Below are positions 44,931-54,698 of a DNA stretch of 64,000 nt, piece by piece (position 1 is the first letter of the stretch; each line of letters starts with the position of its first letter). This DNA is from Chitinophagaceae bacterium. Its GTDB lineage: Bacteria; Bacteroidota; Bacteroidia; Chitinophagales; Chitinophagaceae. The notes beneath the pieces are model-generated. The model was given only the letters and a program-made list of their open reading frames with translations, was not told the DNA's origin and made no database searches. The stretch covers positions 40,201-104,200 of the forward strand of contig JANWIJ010000045.1 of NCBI GenBank assembly GCA_025449935.1, given 5' to 3'. The position numbers and the translations under genes are program-made.

Positions 44931-47624
44931 ATGAGAAAATATTTTATAATACCTGGCCTGTTTCTGATCATCTCAGCTTTAGTAAACGCGCAGACAAATG
45001 ATAGTATAGCATGGGTAAAAGTGAACAGCATTAATAAAGATCTCAAAACAGCTACCCGGGGAAAAAGGGTCGATTGCTATAACCTGCTTGCCGAGTGTTA
45101 CCTGTGGATCTGGGATGACAATGATAAACATTTGGACACTTCCTGTATGTACGCGAACAAGGCCTACGAAGAAGCTAAAAAACTAAATTATAAACCCGGT
45201 ATTGCCTATGCAAAAGCAGGCCTCGCATTTTGTGCCCTAAGTGAAGTCGAAAGGGACAGAAGTAACAAAAACAATAACGATAAAAAACCTGCTTATACCA
45301 GGGCTTATAAACTTGCAGAGGAGTCATTAATCATGGCAGAACAAATTAAAGATGATTACTTGTCAGGGCTTATATTCTATCACTTTGCATGGTTCGAAAA
45401 ATGGTGGGGGTTGCAGGATAAATTCAAGGCAAACACCGAAAAAGCAATCCTTTATTTTGACAAAGTAAAAAGAGAAGATTTCAATAATAGCTACAAGCCA
45501 CTATTCTTATTCAACTGTGCCGACTGCAAGGGCACAGAGGCAGTACTTGCCCACCTGCACCATGACCTGGCTGCTATATATGTAACAGAAAATAATCCGC
45601 TTGCAAAAGCTGAACTCGACCTGACTGTTCACTATCACAACATCATCGGGAAAAGAGTTTCACTCGGATATGCTTATGCATTGCTGGCAAACAGATATTA
45701 CCAGGCAAAGGATTACAAATTATCTGAAAAAGCGTATTTAGAATCTATTAAGTCTTATCATGATGCGGGAATGATAGAGGAAGAATTGCAGGTACGCAAT
45801 GAACTGTGTAAAATATATGAAATCTATGGAGAATTTGAAAAAGGTATATCAACTTTAAAGACAAGTATATCTATGATCGAGGAATATTTTAAGAATAAAC
45901 CTGCCGGTAGTGCAACAAGAAGATCCGCGGGCCAGGCATACTTCTGGATGTCGAGACTCTACAAAATAGCGGGGGACTATGAAGGAGCATTGCAGGTTAC
46001 ACGTCATGGTCGTCAATATTATCCAGCTACTTTTGATTCAGTTTCAAGTGCCCACTGGAAAGCAGAAATCGGGGATATACACCGGCTGCTCGGAAACTAT
46101 GATTCGGCCATGTATTACCTGAAAGATTTTCAGACTACGAATAACAATCCGAACAATTTTGGAAAAATGCATTTAGGCCACCTCTACCTTGATATGAAAG
46201 ATTATACAAAAGCCCTCTCCCTTATTCTACCCTATTACCTTAACCTGAAAAATATCAACCGGATAACCCCACCCATCGCACAAACCCTGATTATTGCAGG
46301 CAATGCATCCTTTGGCGAGAAAAAATATGAGAAAGCGTTACAGTACGCTAAAGAAGCTCAAACCTATCTGAAACAAATCGATGGCCGTGTACTCATGATC
46401 AGCAATTATAAATTACTTTCCGATATTTATTCCAAACTCAATGCTCCTGACAGCGCTTATGCCTACCTTAAACAATACACCAGGCTGAAAGATTCACTTA
46501 TTAACCGGCAGTTTTATTTTAAACTCAATAGCTTAAGAACAGAAGCCGAAGAACAAAAAAAGACCGGCTTAATACAATTGCTGCAGAAAGATAATCAGCT
46601 TACGCAACAGTTATTGATCAGGGAATCGCTGCTAAAGGAACAAAAAGATGCGGAACTTGCATTACTGGATAAAGAAAACGAAGTCAAGGACCAGCAAATT
46701 CTATTGCGGGAACAGGATTTGAAAGAACAGGATTTGTTACGTGAAAAAAATAAGGCCCGGCTCAACCTGCTGGACAATGAAAATAAACTAAAGGACCAGC
46801 GACTGGAACAACAAGCCTTTATTCGCAACGCCCTCCTTGGAGGGCTTTTGCTGTTTTTATTGTTGGGTATTTTTATTTTCAGAAGTCTTGCACTGAAAAG
46901 AAAAAATGAAAGGCTCTCCACTGAAAAAGGCCAGGCGGAGCTCCAGCAAAAAGTAGCGGAGCTGGAAATGCAGGCCCTGCGGGCACAGATGAACCCTCAC
47001 TTCATCTTTAACTGTCTCAGTTCCATTAATCGCTTCATTTTTAAAAACGATAATAAGGTGGCATCGGATTATCTCACCCGTTTTTCCCGCCTGATTCGCA
47101 TGGTGCTTATCCACTCACAGAAAAAACTGGTTTCCCTGGAAGACGAACTCGAAATGATCCGGATCTACCTTGACCTGGAACGATTACGTTTCAAAGATGC
47201 ATTTGATTACAGTATCACCACCACCAATATTGTCGATCCGGGTACCATCTTCATCCCGCCAATGTTGCTGCAGCCGTTTTGTGAAAACGCCGTATGGCAT
47301 GGGTTGATGCACAAAGAAACCAAAGGACATTTGAATGTCATCCTCAGCGAAATGGTCCATGATAGTCAAAAAACGCTCCTCTGTGTGATCGAAGACGATG
47401 GTGTTGGAAGGGAAAAAGCAGCAGGTATGTTCAGCAAATCAGCCGGCAAAGAAAAATCGATGGGTTTGAAAATTACAACAGAACGGCTCGCGCTCCTGAA
47501 CCGGGAGAAAAATTTTACCTCATTTTATAAGATTGAGGATATCCTGAACGACGAAAAGGAAGTGAGCGGCACCAGGATTCATCTTAAAATAAAACATATA
47601 GAAACTACGGAAGAGTATGCCTGA
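44931..47624 (+). CDS. TPR-containing LytS/YpdA-type sensor histidine kinase
   Basis: An 897-residue membrane kinase. Signal peptide MRKYFIIPGLFLIISALVNAQ; residues 40-540 hold TPR-like helical repeats (e.g. YAYALLANRYYQAKDYKLSEKA), expected outside the cytoplasm. A charged coiled coil (REQDLKEQDLLREKNKARL) precedes one membrane helix near 632-652. The His_kinase domain has the phospho-acceptor in QMNPHFIFNCLSSINRF near residue 688. The N box is PFCENAVWHGLMHKE, then IEDDGVGREKA and SMGLKITTERLALL. It overlaps the LytTR regulator gene by 8 bases. Confidence 0.92.
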   Translation: MRKYFIIPGLFLIISALVNAQTNDSIAWVKVNSINKDLKTATRGKRVDCYNLLAECYLWIWDDNDKHLDTSCMYANKAYEEAKKLNYKPGIAYAKAGLAFCALSEVERDRSNKNNNDKKPAYTRAYKLAEESLIMAEQIKDDYLSGLIFYHFAWFEKWWGLQDKFKANTEKAILYFDKVKREDFNNSYKPLFLFNCADCKGTEAVLAHLHHDLAAIYVTENNPLAKAELDLTVHYHNIIGKRVSLGYAYALLANRYYQAKDYKLSEKAYLESIKSYHDAGMIEEELQVRNELCKIYEIYGEFEKGISTLKTSISMIEEYFKNKPAGSATRRSAGQAYFWMSRLYKIAGDYEGALQVTRHGRQYYPATFDSVSSAHWKAEIGDIHRLLGNYDSAMYYLKDFQTTNNNPNNFGKMHLGHLYLDMKDYTKALSLILPYYLNLKNINRITPPIAQTLIIAGNASFGEKKYEKALQYAKEAQTYLKQIDGRVLMISNYKLLSDIYSKLNAPDSAYAYLKQYTRLKDSLINRQFYFKLNSLRTEAEEQKKTGLIQLLQKDNQLTQQLLIRESLLKEQKDAELALLDKENEVKDQQILLREQDLKEQDLLREKNKARLNLLDNENKLKDQRLEQQAFIRNALLGGLLLFLLLGIFIFRSLALKRKNERLSTEKGQAELQQKVAELEMQALRAQMNPHFIFNCLSSINRFIFKNDNKVASDYLTRFSRLIRMVLIHSQKKLVSLEDELEMIRIYLDLERLRFKDAFDYSITTTNIVDPGTIFIPPMLLQPFCENAVWHGLMHKETKGHLNVILSEMVHDSQKTLLCVIEDDGVGREKAAGMFSKSAGKEKSMGLKITTERLALLNREKNFTSFYKIEDILNDEKEVSGTRIHLKIKHIETTEEYA

Positions 47625-48387
47625 AAGCAGAAATATACTGAAAGCGGTCATTGTCGACGATGAACCCTATTGTTGTGAAGTTTTAGCAGCCATGCTGGAA
47701 GCAGATTGTCCTGAAGTCAACGTTTTACATATTTGCAATAGCGGATCCGAAGCCCTGGACGCTATCCACCGGTACTCCCCCGATATTGTATTCCTGGATG
47801 TGGAAATGCCCCGGATGAATGGGTTTGAAATGCTTGAACAGATTCACAGCATCCGTTTCCACCTCATTTTCACTACGAGTTATGACCAGTACGCCTTAAA
47901 AGCCATCCGTTTCAGCGCCATAGACTATTTACTTAAGCCTGTTGACCGGGAAGAATTGAAGAAATCGGTTCAAAAGGTTAAAGAACGAATCCAGGCTCCA
48001 GTACCGCAACAACTAGAGATACTAATCCAAAAACTTAGAAATCCTTCCCACGCAGTCAACAAAATTGCCTTGCCTACGCTGGAAGGGTTACAAATGATAC
48101 CGGTTGAAATTATCATTAGTTGCGAATCAGATGATAACTACACCAACCTTCAGCTAAAGAGCAGGAAAAAAATCCTGGTCACACGTTCACTAAAAGACAT
48201 GGAGGAGTTGCTCGAGCAACATTCTTTTATCCGGGTGCACCGGTATTATATCGTAAACCTGAATGAAATTGAGAAATACATCAAGGGCGAAGGTGGCTAC
48301 CTGGTAATGAGCGATGGATCAACGATAGATGTGGCTAAAAACAAAAAGGAAGTATTGTTGAAAAAGTTGTTGCCCTATAAAGAGTGA
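47617..48387 (+). CDS. LytTR-type response regulator
   Basis: A 256-residue regulator: receiver domain 1-125 (acidic pair VIVDDEP, phospho-Asp 61 in IVFLDVEMP, Thr/Ser switch in FTTSYDQYALKAI, Lys in LLKPVD) and LytTR DNA-binding domain 150-256 (CESDDNYTNLQLKSRKKILV, FIRVHRYYIVNLNEIEKY). Partner of the upstream kinase by overlap. The C-terminal sequence GEGGYLVMSDGSTIDVAKNKKEVLLKKLL is closely matched by the fragment at 63369-63467. Confidence 0.94.
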   Translation: MPESRNILKAVIVDDEPYCCEVLAAMLEADCPEVNVLHICNSGSEALDAIHRYSPDIVFLDVEMPRMNGFEMLEQIHSIRFHLIFTTSYDQYALKAIRFSAIDYLLKPVDREELKKSVQKVKERIQAPVPQQLEILIQKLRNPSHAVNKIALPTLEGLQMIPVEIIISCESDDNYTNLQLKSRKKILVTRSLKDMEELLEQHSFIRVHRYYIVNLNEIEKYIKGEGGYLVMSDGSTIDVAKNKKEVLLKKLLPYKE

Positions 48388-48412
48388 TATTCCTCCTAAT
48401 TTACCCCGGATG

Positions 48413-48448
48413 GTGTAAAAAAAACCAGACAAAAATTGTCAGGGTTTT
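48413..48448 (-). terminator. Probable terminator of the first kelch gene
   Basis: On the minus strand AAAACC, GACAA, loop, TTGTC-like stem halves and GGTTTTTTTT form an interrupted hairpin with a T run, about 100 bases after the kelch gene stop. Confidence 0.5.
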
Positions 48449-48548
48449 CAACGCAGGCATCAACGGCATCACAGGAACGAAAAGTTATGAAACCTGGCAG
48501 AATACTTATGATGCTGCCGGATCTCTAACTCTAAACACCACACCTTAA

Positions 48549-50318
48549 TTAATATTCCAACTTCCACACCCGGTCGGATAACAACCCATTTACATTACCC
48601 CCTGCCACATATATTGTGTTGTTGACAGCGATAACGGATGCCCCATATATATTCACCGGCAAAACGCCAACGGACCACTTGTCAGATGGAATATCATAAA
48701 TGTCGAATTTATTTAAAACCCGGGGGGCTTCGGGCCAGCCGGTTAAATCAATACCCGAGGTAAAGAATACAATCTGGCTGTTCTTCTGAACCGCCGTAAA
48801 AAAAGCATTGGGTTGAAACAAGCATCCAAAACTGGACGTGCCGGTACTCATATCCCGAATTTCCACCAGGTTGGTAAACGGCCCATATGTCATTTGTGGC
48901 TGACTGTATAATCCCCCCGCCCAATAATTCTTATTTCCAACGGCAATACCTGCCATAAATCCACGGGCAATACTCAGGTCTGTAGTTGTCCAGTTGCCGG
49001 TAGTTGTTTCATATATATTTATCGTTGAAGTTATTGACCCAAAATCCCAGGCAAACCAATCGCTGGCGTTACCGGCGAAAAATATTTTTGTTCCTATCAC
49101 CGTGGCCGTAATTCCTGCATCGCCGAGCATAGCTGCTGTTGGCCTGTTTCGTAAACTATCGGTAGTCCAGGTATTGGCAGTTGCATCATATATATCAACC
49201 GGTGGGGCTGACCAACCGGGACCAAAAAAATCAAACCCTCCTGCAAATACTACTTTATTCCCTGCTGCTGCCGCGGTGATCAAAGTCCTGGCAACCGAAA
49301 GTTCCCTCGTAGTCCAGCTATTGGCTGCAACATCATAAATATCCACGCGGGAAGAAGGATTAATACCCGTGCCACCTCCCGCGAAAAAGATTTTATTCCC
49401 CAATACGACTGCGGCGACGCCAGTCCTTGCCTGGCTTAATTCTGCTGTTGTCCACGAATTCGTAGGTATATCATAAATATCAACCCGCGAAGAAACCACT
49501 CCACTGGACGGAATAAACCCCCCGGCAAATAATATCTTACTTCCTGCTGATGCTACGGCCATACTTTCCCGGGTTTGAGAAAGGAAACCTGCAGAAATTA
49601 ACTGCGCGTTGATCTCGGGCCGGGTGATACCATTACAGTCCACTATTATAACCCCCGATTCAACGGACACTTTAACTGTATCTGTAGAAAATAACAAACC
49701 CGCATCGGTCACTTTCAATTCAAACTGGTAAATACCCTGTACAAGGTTGCTTACCTGTGTTTGTACTGTATTTGCACTGGCGATTGTGAATGTTGAAGGT
49801 CCTTCAATTTTTGTCCATGTATAAATGATAATATTATTATCCGGGTCGGAAGACGCACTACCATCAAGATTCACCGTATTTACGGGTAATGTAATGGCCT
49901 GGTCCGGTCCTGCGTTGGCTACCGGCGGCTGATTTATGAAAGGATCATCAACCAGTACCTGCATGGTATCTGACGCTGATAAACCACCATTATCGGTGAC
50001 CGTTAACGCGAACCGGTAAACCCCTGCTACCAGGTTTTTTACAATCGTTTTTGGTGCTGAGGAAGTGCTGATCGCATACGAAGCAGGACCGGAGACTTTT
50101 ACCCATGAAAAACTGCTGATGGTCCCATCCGGGTCGCTAGAGGCGCTTCCGTCCAGCGTTAAACTATCGGTGGGCAGGCTGGTGGACTGGTCAGGCCCTG
50201 CGTTGGCAACGGGTGGTTTGTTGGCACATCCCTCGCAGGAGTACTCTTTTTTGCAGGAGACAAAAAATATTGCTCCGCTAAAAAATACCATCAATAAGAG
50301 AACAAAGTTTTTTTTCAT
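48549..50318 (-). CDS. Kelch-repeat lipoprotein with two PKD domains (kelch 1)
   Basis: A 589-residue lipoprotein (lipobox ending FFVSC, Cys 22), followed by KKEYSCEGC. Two PKD domains (about 33-125 and 130-218; cores PPVANAGPDQ and SSDPDGTISSFSW) carry a kelch beta-propeller region from about 250 to the end. The kelch blades repeat a unit like GNKIFFAGGGTGINPSSRVDIYD followed by NSWTTRELSVART. The fold suggests binding to a glycan or protein at the cell surface. Strongly similar to the third kelch gene; probably in one transcript with kelch 2 (23-base gap). Confidence 0.88.
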   Translation of the reverse strand: MKKNFVLLLMVFFSGAIFFVSCKKEYSCEGCANKPPVANAGPDQSTSLPTDSLTLDGSASSDPDGTISSFSWVKVSGPASYAISTSSAPKTIVKNLVAGVYRFALTVTDNGGLSASDTMQVLVDDPFINQPPVANAGPDQAITLPVNTVNLDGSASSDPDNNIIIYTWTKIEGPSTFTIASANTVQTQVSNLVQGIYQFELKVTDAGLLFSTDTVKVSVESGVIIVDCNGITRPEINAQLISAGFLSQTRESMAVASAGSKILFAGGFIPSSGVVSSRVDIYDIPTNSWTTAELSQARTGVAAVVLGNKIFFAGGGTGINPSSRVDIYDVAANSWTTRELSVARTLITAAAAGNKVVFAGGFDFFGPGWSAPPVDIYDATANTWTTDSLRNRPTAAMLGDAGITATVIGTKIFFAGNASDWFAWDFGSITSTINIYETTTGNWTTTDLSIARGFMAGIAVGNKNYWAGGLYSQPQMTYGPFTNLVEIRDMSTGTSSFGCLFQPNAFFTAVQKNSQIVFFTSGIDLTGWPEAPRVLNKFDIYDIPSDKWSVGVLPVNIYGASVIAVNNTIYVAGGNVNGLLSDRVWKLEY

Positions 50319-50341
50319 AAACCCGGTTGATGATTATAGGT

Positions 50342-51892
50342 CTAAAACTGAAACTTCCAGACTCCACAAGTGAAATGGTAGTTATTGGACCCCGAAATTC
50401 TCACCGTTCCACCACCTAAATAAACCTCATTATTTATTGTGACCGGGAAAGAATTGAAGGGATAGTTTAATTCCAACGCTGACACCGTATTTCCAGCCGC
50501 ATCGAATATACTCCAATGCGGGGAAGGAAGCCCTTCAACGTTAACAAGCATCAGCATTTTATTCCCTATTCCTGCGAATGATAAAACAGCTCCGGGCCGC
50601 AGCAATTCTGACGTGGTCCAACTATTTGTTGTTGCATCATAAATATCGATCCTGCCGGAGGCTATTTGGCGGCGATCGCCTGCTAACAACAGTTTATTAC
50701 CCACTACAATTGGCCGGGGGAGCCACCTCGAAACACTTAGCGGCGCCGTTGACCAGTTACCGGTACTGATATCGTAAATCGCAACACGGTCGTATATATT
50801 TTCAAAGGTAAAAAACACTTTGTTGGCTATGGCCGCTGCTTCACCCCCAAATGCCGGAAAAGGAAGGTTCGTCATTGACCAGGTATTGGTAGCCATGTCA
50901 AAAATATCTACTCTTGAAGATGGATCATCCGGATAATCTATCGGGTTCCATTTTTTATAACCGCCAACAAAAAATATTTTATTACCGGTCGAAATAGTAT
51001 TTATAAAGGTGCGACCCTCGCTCAAAGTTGCTGTAGACCAGCTGTTGGCGGCCACGTCGTAAATATCAATTCTTGAAGAAGCACTGTCATTCGTAATTAA
51101 TCCACCGGCAAAAAAGACTTTATTCCCTTCCGCAGTTACCGTTGGGCCGCGCTCAAATATGCTCTGATCGACCGGGAATTGGGACCAGGTGTTTGATGCG
51201 GCATCATAAATATCATACCCGGTTGGATTCTGAAAGAACATTTTGTTCCCTGCAGTCATACTGTAAATTACCGGTTGACTCAATATTATGTTGGACCAGG
51301 CATTTGTTGACAGGTTATAGATATCGACATGATTTGAATAAGCGTTATAAAGATAACCCCCGCCAAAAACAACCTTATCTGCCGCCACGGCGGGTACAAC
51401 TGACCTGGCCTGGGAAAGCAATCCAAACGGTGTGATTGTTCCCGGTCCGCTTACAATGCCAAGAGGTAATTGAAAGCAAACACCGGTGCCCAGGTCAAGC
51501 CTTACATCAATAGTTGCTGTATCTTTTGCCATCAACCCACCCGTATCTGTTACGATTAATTCAAATTTATATATTCCCTCCAAAAGGTTTCTTACCAATG
51601 ATTGTGCAGCATTTGCATTGAAGATTGTAAAGGAAGCAGGCCCTGAGATCTTTGACCATTGATAACTGCTGATAGATCCCTCGGGATCACGCGACTGGGT
51701 GCCGTCGAGTAATGCACTGTCTTGTGGTAAGACAATTACCTGGTAAGGACCCGCATTGGCAACAGGAGGTTTGTTGATGGATGAGGGTGGTGGCAGCGGC
51801 GTTGAAGGATTTGTATCATACTTCCTGCAGGAAGGAAGCAGCACTACCGCGGCAAGCGACCCCCAGGCTATTAAGAATATAATCTTTTTCAT
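50342..51892 (-). CDS. Kelch-repeat lipoprotein with one PKD domain (kelch 2)
   Basis: A 516-residue lipoprotein from the ATG at 51892 (signal ends VVLLPSC, Cys 22). After a Pro/Ser spacer (NPSTPLPPPSSINKPP) comes one PKD domain (about 45-135; ANAGPYQVIVLPQDSALLDG), then a kelch propeller with the recurring unit NKVFFAGG ... SRIDIYDVAANSWSTATLSEGRT. The last blade is LGGGTVRISGSNNYHFTCGVWKFQF. The track Met at 51913 lies before the natural signal peptide. It shares domain order and spacing with the other three kelch proteins. Confidence 0.86.
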   Translation of the reverse strand: MKKIIFLIAWGSLAAVVLLPSCRKYDTNPSTPLPPPSSINKPPVANAGPYQVIVLPQDSALLDGTQSRDPEGSISSYQWSKISGPASFTIFNANAAQSLVRNLLEGIYKFELIVTDTGGLMAKDTATIDVRLDLGTGVCFQLPLGIVSGPGTITPFGLLSQARSVVPAVAADKVVFGGGYLYNAYSNHVDIYNLSTNAWSNIILSQPVIYSMTAGNKMFFQNPTGYDIYDAASNTWSQFPVDQSIFERGPTVTAEGNKVFFAGGLITNDSASSRIDIYDVAANSWSTATLSEGRTFINTISTGNKIFFVGGYKKWNPIDYPDDPSSRVDIFDMATNTWSMTNLPFPAFGGEAAAIANKVFFTFENIYDRVAIYDISTGNWSTAPLSVSRWLPRPIVVGNKLLLAGDRRQIASGRIDIYDATTNSWTTSELLRPGAVLSFAGIGNKMLMLVNVEGLPSPHWSIFDAAGNTVSALELNYPFNSFPVTINNEVYLGGGTVRISGSNNYHFTCGVWKFQF

Positions 51893-51964
51893 AAAATTAA
51901 TTTTTGTAACCATTCATTTCTTTATGCATGAGGCAACCGGTCCGGTGCTTAATATGCACTGCTT

Positions 51965-52042
51965 TTACCCCGGGTTAGCTATCCGTTGATCGCAGGGGGC
52001 CCCTACCAGGGCATACACGGAAAAGCAGGTTCTCTTTTTCAT
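51965..52042 (-). pseudogene. Short remnant resembling the 5' end of the kelch 2 gene
   Basis: The minus strand reads ATG AAA AAG and 22 more codons before a stop (MKKRTCFSVYALVGAPCDQ...). The bases around its start (AAAAATTATTTTATGAAAAAG) nearly repeat those of kelch 2 (AAAAATTAATTTTATGAAAAAG), 150 bases away. It looks like the upstream end of a lost paralog; a chance short ORF is possible. Confidence 0.35.
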
Positions 52043-52179
52043 AAAATAATTTTTAGAATACTTAGTGAATTATCCATTTCCCATTGGGTGGATTATCAAG
52101 ACGGTTTCGTCAGGGGAGGCAGACTCAAATAAGACAAGTCCAAATTAGGCTTACCCCCCTGTCTAAACAATGGCATAAA

Positions 52180-52217
52180 CATGCTGTTTTTAAAAATGAA
52201 CTATCCTCAACAGCATG
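52180..52217. repeat. 9-bp inverted repeat upstream of the NarL-type kinase
   Basis: CATGCTGTT (52180-52188) and AACAGCATG (52209-52217), exact reverse complements 20 bases apart, with a further half-site ATATGCT directly after. Possible operator for the kinase-regulator pair. Confidence 0.45.
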
Positions 52218-52335
52218 AATATGCTATTTTCTTACAACCGATATTTTGTTTAATTTGAATAAGATTCTACCCCTTCTCTACAAGGTATCTGTTGCCCTGA
52301 CCGCCGGATTATTTTACGCAAAAAACCAACATAGC

Positions 52336-54681
52336 ATGCCGGGGAGATTTGACCTTTTAAAATATTTTTTCCTGCTTACCTGCGGTTTGGCACATTTTGA
52401 ATTCTGCCTGGCTCAGCAGGACCAGCGAACCGATTCTTTACTGCGTATCCTGAAGAATCAACCGGGGGATACCGCAAGGGTGAACACATTAAATGCTGTG
52501 AGCAGAAGGTATTTCCAGATGGGTGATGACAGCCTTTCCTGCTTGTATGCCCGGGAGGCCATAAAGCTGGGGGAAAAACTCAACTTCAACAAGGGCTGCA
52601 TGCTGGGTCATACGAACCTCGGGTTAAATTATGAAGCCCTGGGACGCTACCCCGAAGCGATGACCGAATTGGAAAAGGCACTTGATTATGCGCAGAAGGA
52701 CCGGGATAAAAGAAGTATCGCCATAGCTTATAATAATATAGGGTTGGTTCATGGCGACCAGGGCAATCATAAGGAAGCCATCCTTTATTACACAAAGGCA
52801 GCCGACATGAGCGGGCAGGCCGGTGATAAACGGAGCCAGGCCAATGCTTATTACAACCTTGGCAATACCTATTATTCGCCTGTTTCAGATTTTACTGAAG
52901 CCATCAAAGCCCACACGAAATCTCTTCAGCTAAGCAAAGAAATCAATGACAAGCCAAGGGTATCCTTCCGGTATATTGATATCGGGAATTGTTACGAGAG
53001 CCTGGGTAACTATCCTGAAGCAATAAGAAATTACCTGTCTGCACTAAAATTATCCGAAGAACTCGGCAATAAAGCAAATATGGGCAGCGCCTATAATAAT
53101 ATTGGCGAGGTCTATAAAAACCAGGGGAACAATGCAGCGGCGCTGAAAAATTACCTGACAGGGCTTAGGTTCTTTGAAGAGGCTAAACACAAATATGGCA
53201 TCTGTGTATCGTACGATAATATCGGTGAAATATATCAGAGACAGGGCAAATATGCTGAGGCCCTGGCGAATCATTTAGCCGCCCTTAAGCTGGGGGAAGA
53301 AATGAATTATACGTATGGAATGGCTTATACCTACCGGAATATCGGAACGGCCCACTTTCTTCAATTGAATTATGCCAACGCCCTTACCAACTATCAATCC
53401 TCGTTGAAACTTTTTCAACAAATTGAGGAGAAAGAAGGGATGGCAAAAATCAATATAAATATCGGTGATACGTATTTCAGGATGAAGAACCTTCCTGAAG
53501 CCAGGAAATACCTGAACCAGGCTTTATTGGCTGCCAAAGAATTCCAGGGAAAAAAGATCATAAAGGAAACCTATGAAAGTCTCGCCCGGCTGGATAGTGC
53601 CACCGGGAACTGGGAGGAAGCCTACCGGGACCAAAAACTATTTGCCCGCTACCGCGACAGCCTGCTCAACGAGGAGAATTCAAATAAAATCACGGAAAAC
53701 ATGATGAGGTATGAGTTTGGCAAAAAGGAAGACTCAATACTATACCAGCAGATCTTAAGCAACGAAAAACTCAAACAGCAAACCTTACTAACCCAGCAGC
53801 AGCGGCAGGCGCTGCTGCTGCAGGAAAAAGACCTTGCCCTGGTCAGCAATGAAAAGAAAATGCAGTATTTGCAAATGCAGCAAGACAGTGCCCAACATGC
53901 TATACAGCGGGGCGAAACTGATAAGAAACAGGGACAACTGGAATTATTAAATAAAGAAAAAGCCATCCAGTTCCTGGAGCTGAACAAACAAAAGCAAGTA
54001 AAGAAATACCTGCTGGCCGGTTTTGCCTTAGTTCTTTTGCTTGGATTTCTTTTGTACCGGAATTATCGTAACCGCCAGCAATTAAAGCTCCAGGTACTGC
54101 GGAATAAGATTGCTTCCGACCTGCATGATGATATCGGAAGCACGCTGAGCAGCATTTCTATTTTTTCCCAAATGGCGCAACAGCAATCAAAAGAAGTGAT
54201 CCCACTGCTGGAAACCATTGGCGAAAATTCACGTAAGATGCTTGATGCTATGGCGGATATTGTATGGACGATTAATCCAGAAAATGACCAGTTTGAAAAG
54301 ATTATTTTACGTATGCGCAGCTTTGCCTATGAACTCCTGGGAGCCAAAAAAATTGATTTTGAATTTAACGCCGATGATGAGGTTTCAAAAATGAAGCTAT
54401 CGATGAATGTGCGCAGAAACCTTTATCTTATTTTTAAGGAAGCTACCAACAATATGGTAAAGTATTCCGGTGCAAACAAAGCGATATTTAATATCAAGGG
54501 AGAAAAAAATCGCTTAACTATGCTGATCCGGGATAATGGCAGGGGATTTGATACCCGGCAAACAACTTTAGGCAACGGACTGAAGAATATGAAAAAGCGT
54601 GCCGAAGAAATTGGTGCGCAATTCCTGATTGAATCCGGCTCGGGTAAAGGAACAACCGTCGAATTAAGAGTAGCTGTATAA
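52336..54681 (+). CDS. TPR-containing NarL/DegS-type sensor histidine kinase
   Basis: A 781-residue membrane kinase. The chosen ATG gives a clean signal peptide (MPGRFDLLKYFFLLTCGLAHFEFCLAQQ); the track TTG at 52246 would add 30 residues. Residues 40-420 hold about eight TPRs of the regular form NNIGLVHGDQGNHKEAILYYTKA. A long coiled coil, one membrane helix near 558-577, and a HisKA_3 domain with DLHDDIGSTLSSISIF near 594 follow. The ATPase has NLYLIFKEATNNMVKYSGA and IRDNGRGFD. Same architecture as the LytS-type neighbours but a different kinase core. The regulator follows after 17 bases. Confidence 0.92.
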   Translation: MPGRFDLLKYFFLLTCGLAHFEFCLAQQDQRTDSLLRILKNQPGDTARVNTLNAVSRRYFQMGDDSLSCLYAREAIKLGEKLNFNKGCMLGHTNLGLNYEALGRYPEAMTELEKALDYAQKDRDKRSIAIAYNNIGLVHGDQGNHKEAILYYTKAADMSGQAGDKRSQANAYYNLGNTYYSPVSDFTEAIKAHTKSLQLSKEINDKPRVSFRYIDIGNCYESLGNYPEAIRNYLSALKLSEELGNKANMGSAYNNIGEVYKNQGNNAAALKNYLTGLRFFEEAKHKYGICVSYDNIGEIYQRQGKYAEALANHLAALKLGEEMNYTYGMAYTYRNIGTAHFLQLNYANALTNYQSSLKLFQQIEEKEGMAKININIGDTYFRMKNLPEARKYLNQALLAAKEFQGKKIIKETYESLARLDSATGNWEEAYRDQKLFARYRDSLLNEENSNKITENMMRYEFGKKEDSILYQQILSNEKLKQQTLLTQQQRQALLLQEKDLALVSNEKKMQYLQMQQDSAQHAIQRGETDKKQGQLELLNKEKAIQFLELNKQKQVKKYLLAGFALVLLLGFLLYRNYRNRQQLKLQVLRNKIASDLHDDIGSTLSSISIFSQMAQQQSKEVIPLLETIGENSRKMLDAMADIVWTINPENDQFEKIILRMRSFAYELLGAKKIDFEFNADDEVSKMKLSMNVRRNLYLIFKEATNNMVKYSGANKAIFNIKGEKNRLTMLIRDNGRGFDTRQTTLGNGLKNMKKRAEEIGAQFLIESGSGKGTTVELRVAV

Positions 54682-54698
54682 TTAAACCGCTTGCTAAA

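Larger units (their letters stand above)
51893..52335. other. Divergent intergenic region, kelch 2 / NarL-type kinase
   Basis: Over 400 bases without an intact gene. It contains a short lipoprotein-like 5' remnant (51965-52042), a 9-bp inverted repeat (52180-52217) and a C-rich stretch ACCCCCC. No perfect TAnnTTTG element was found for either gene. Confidence 0.4.
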
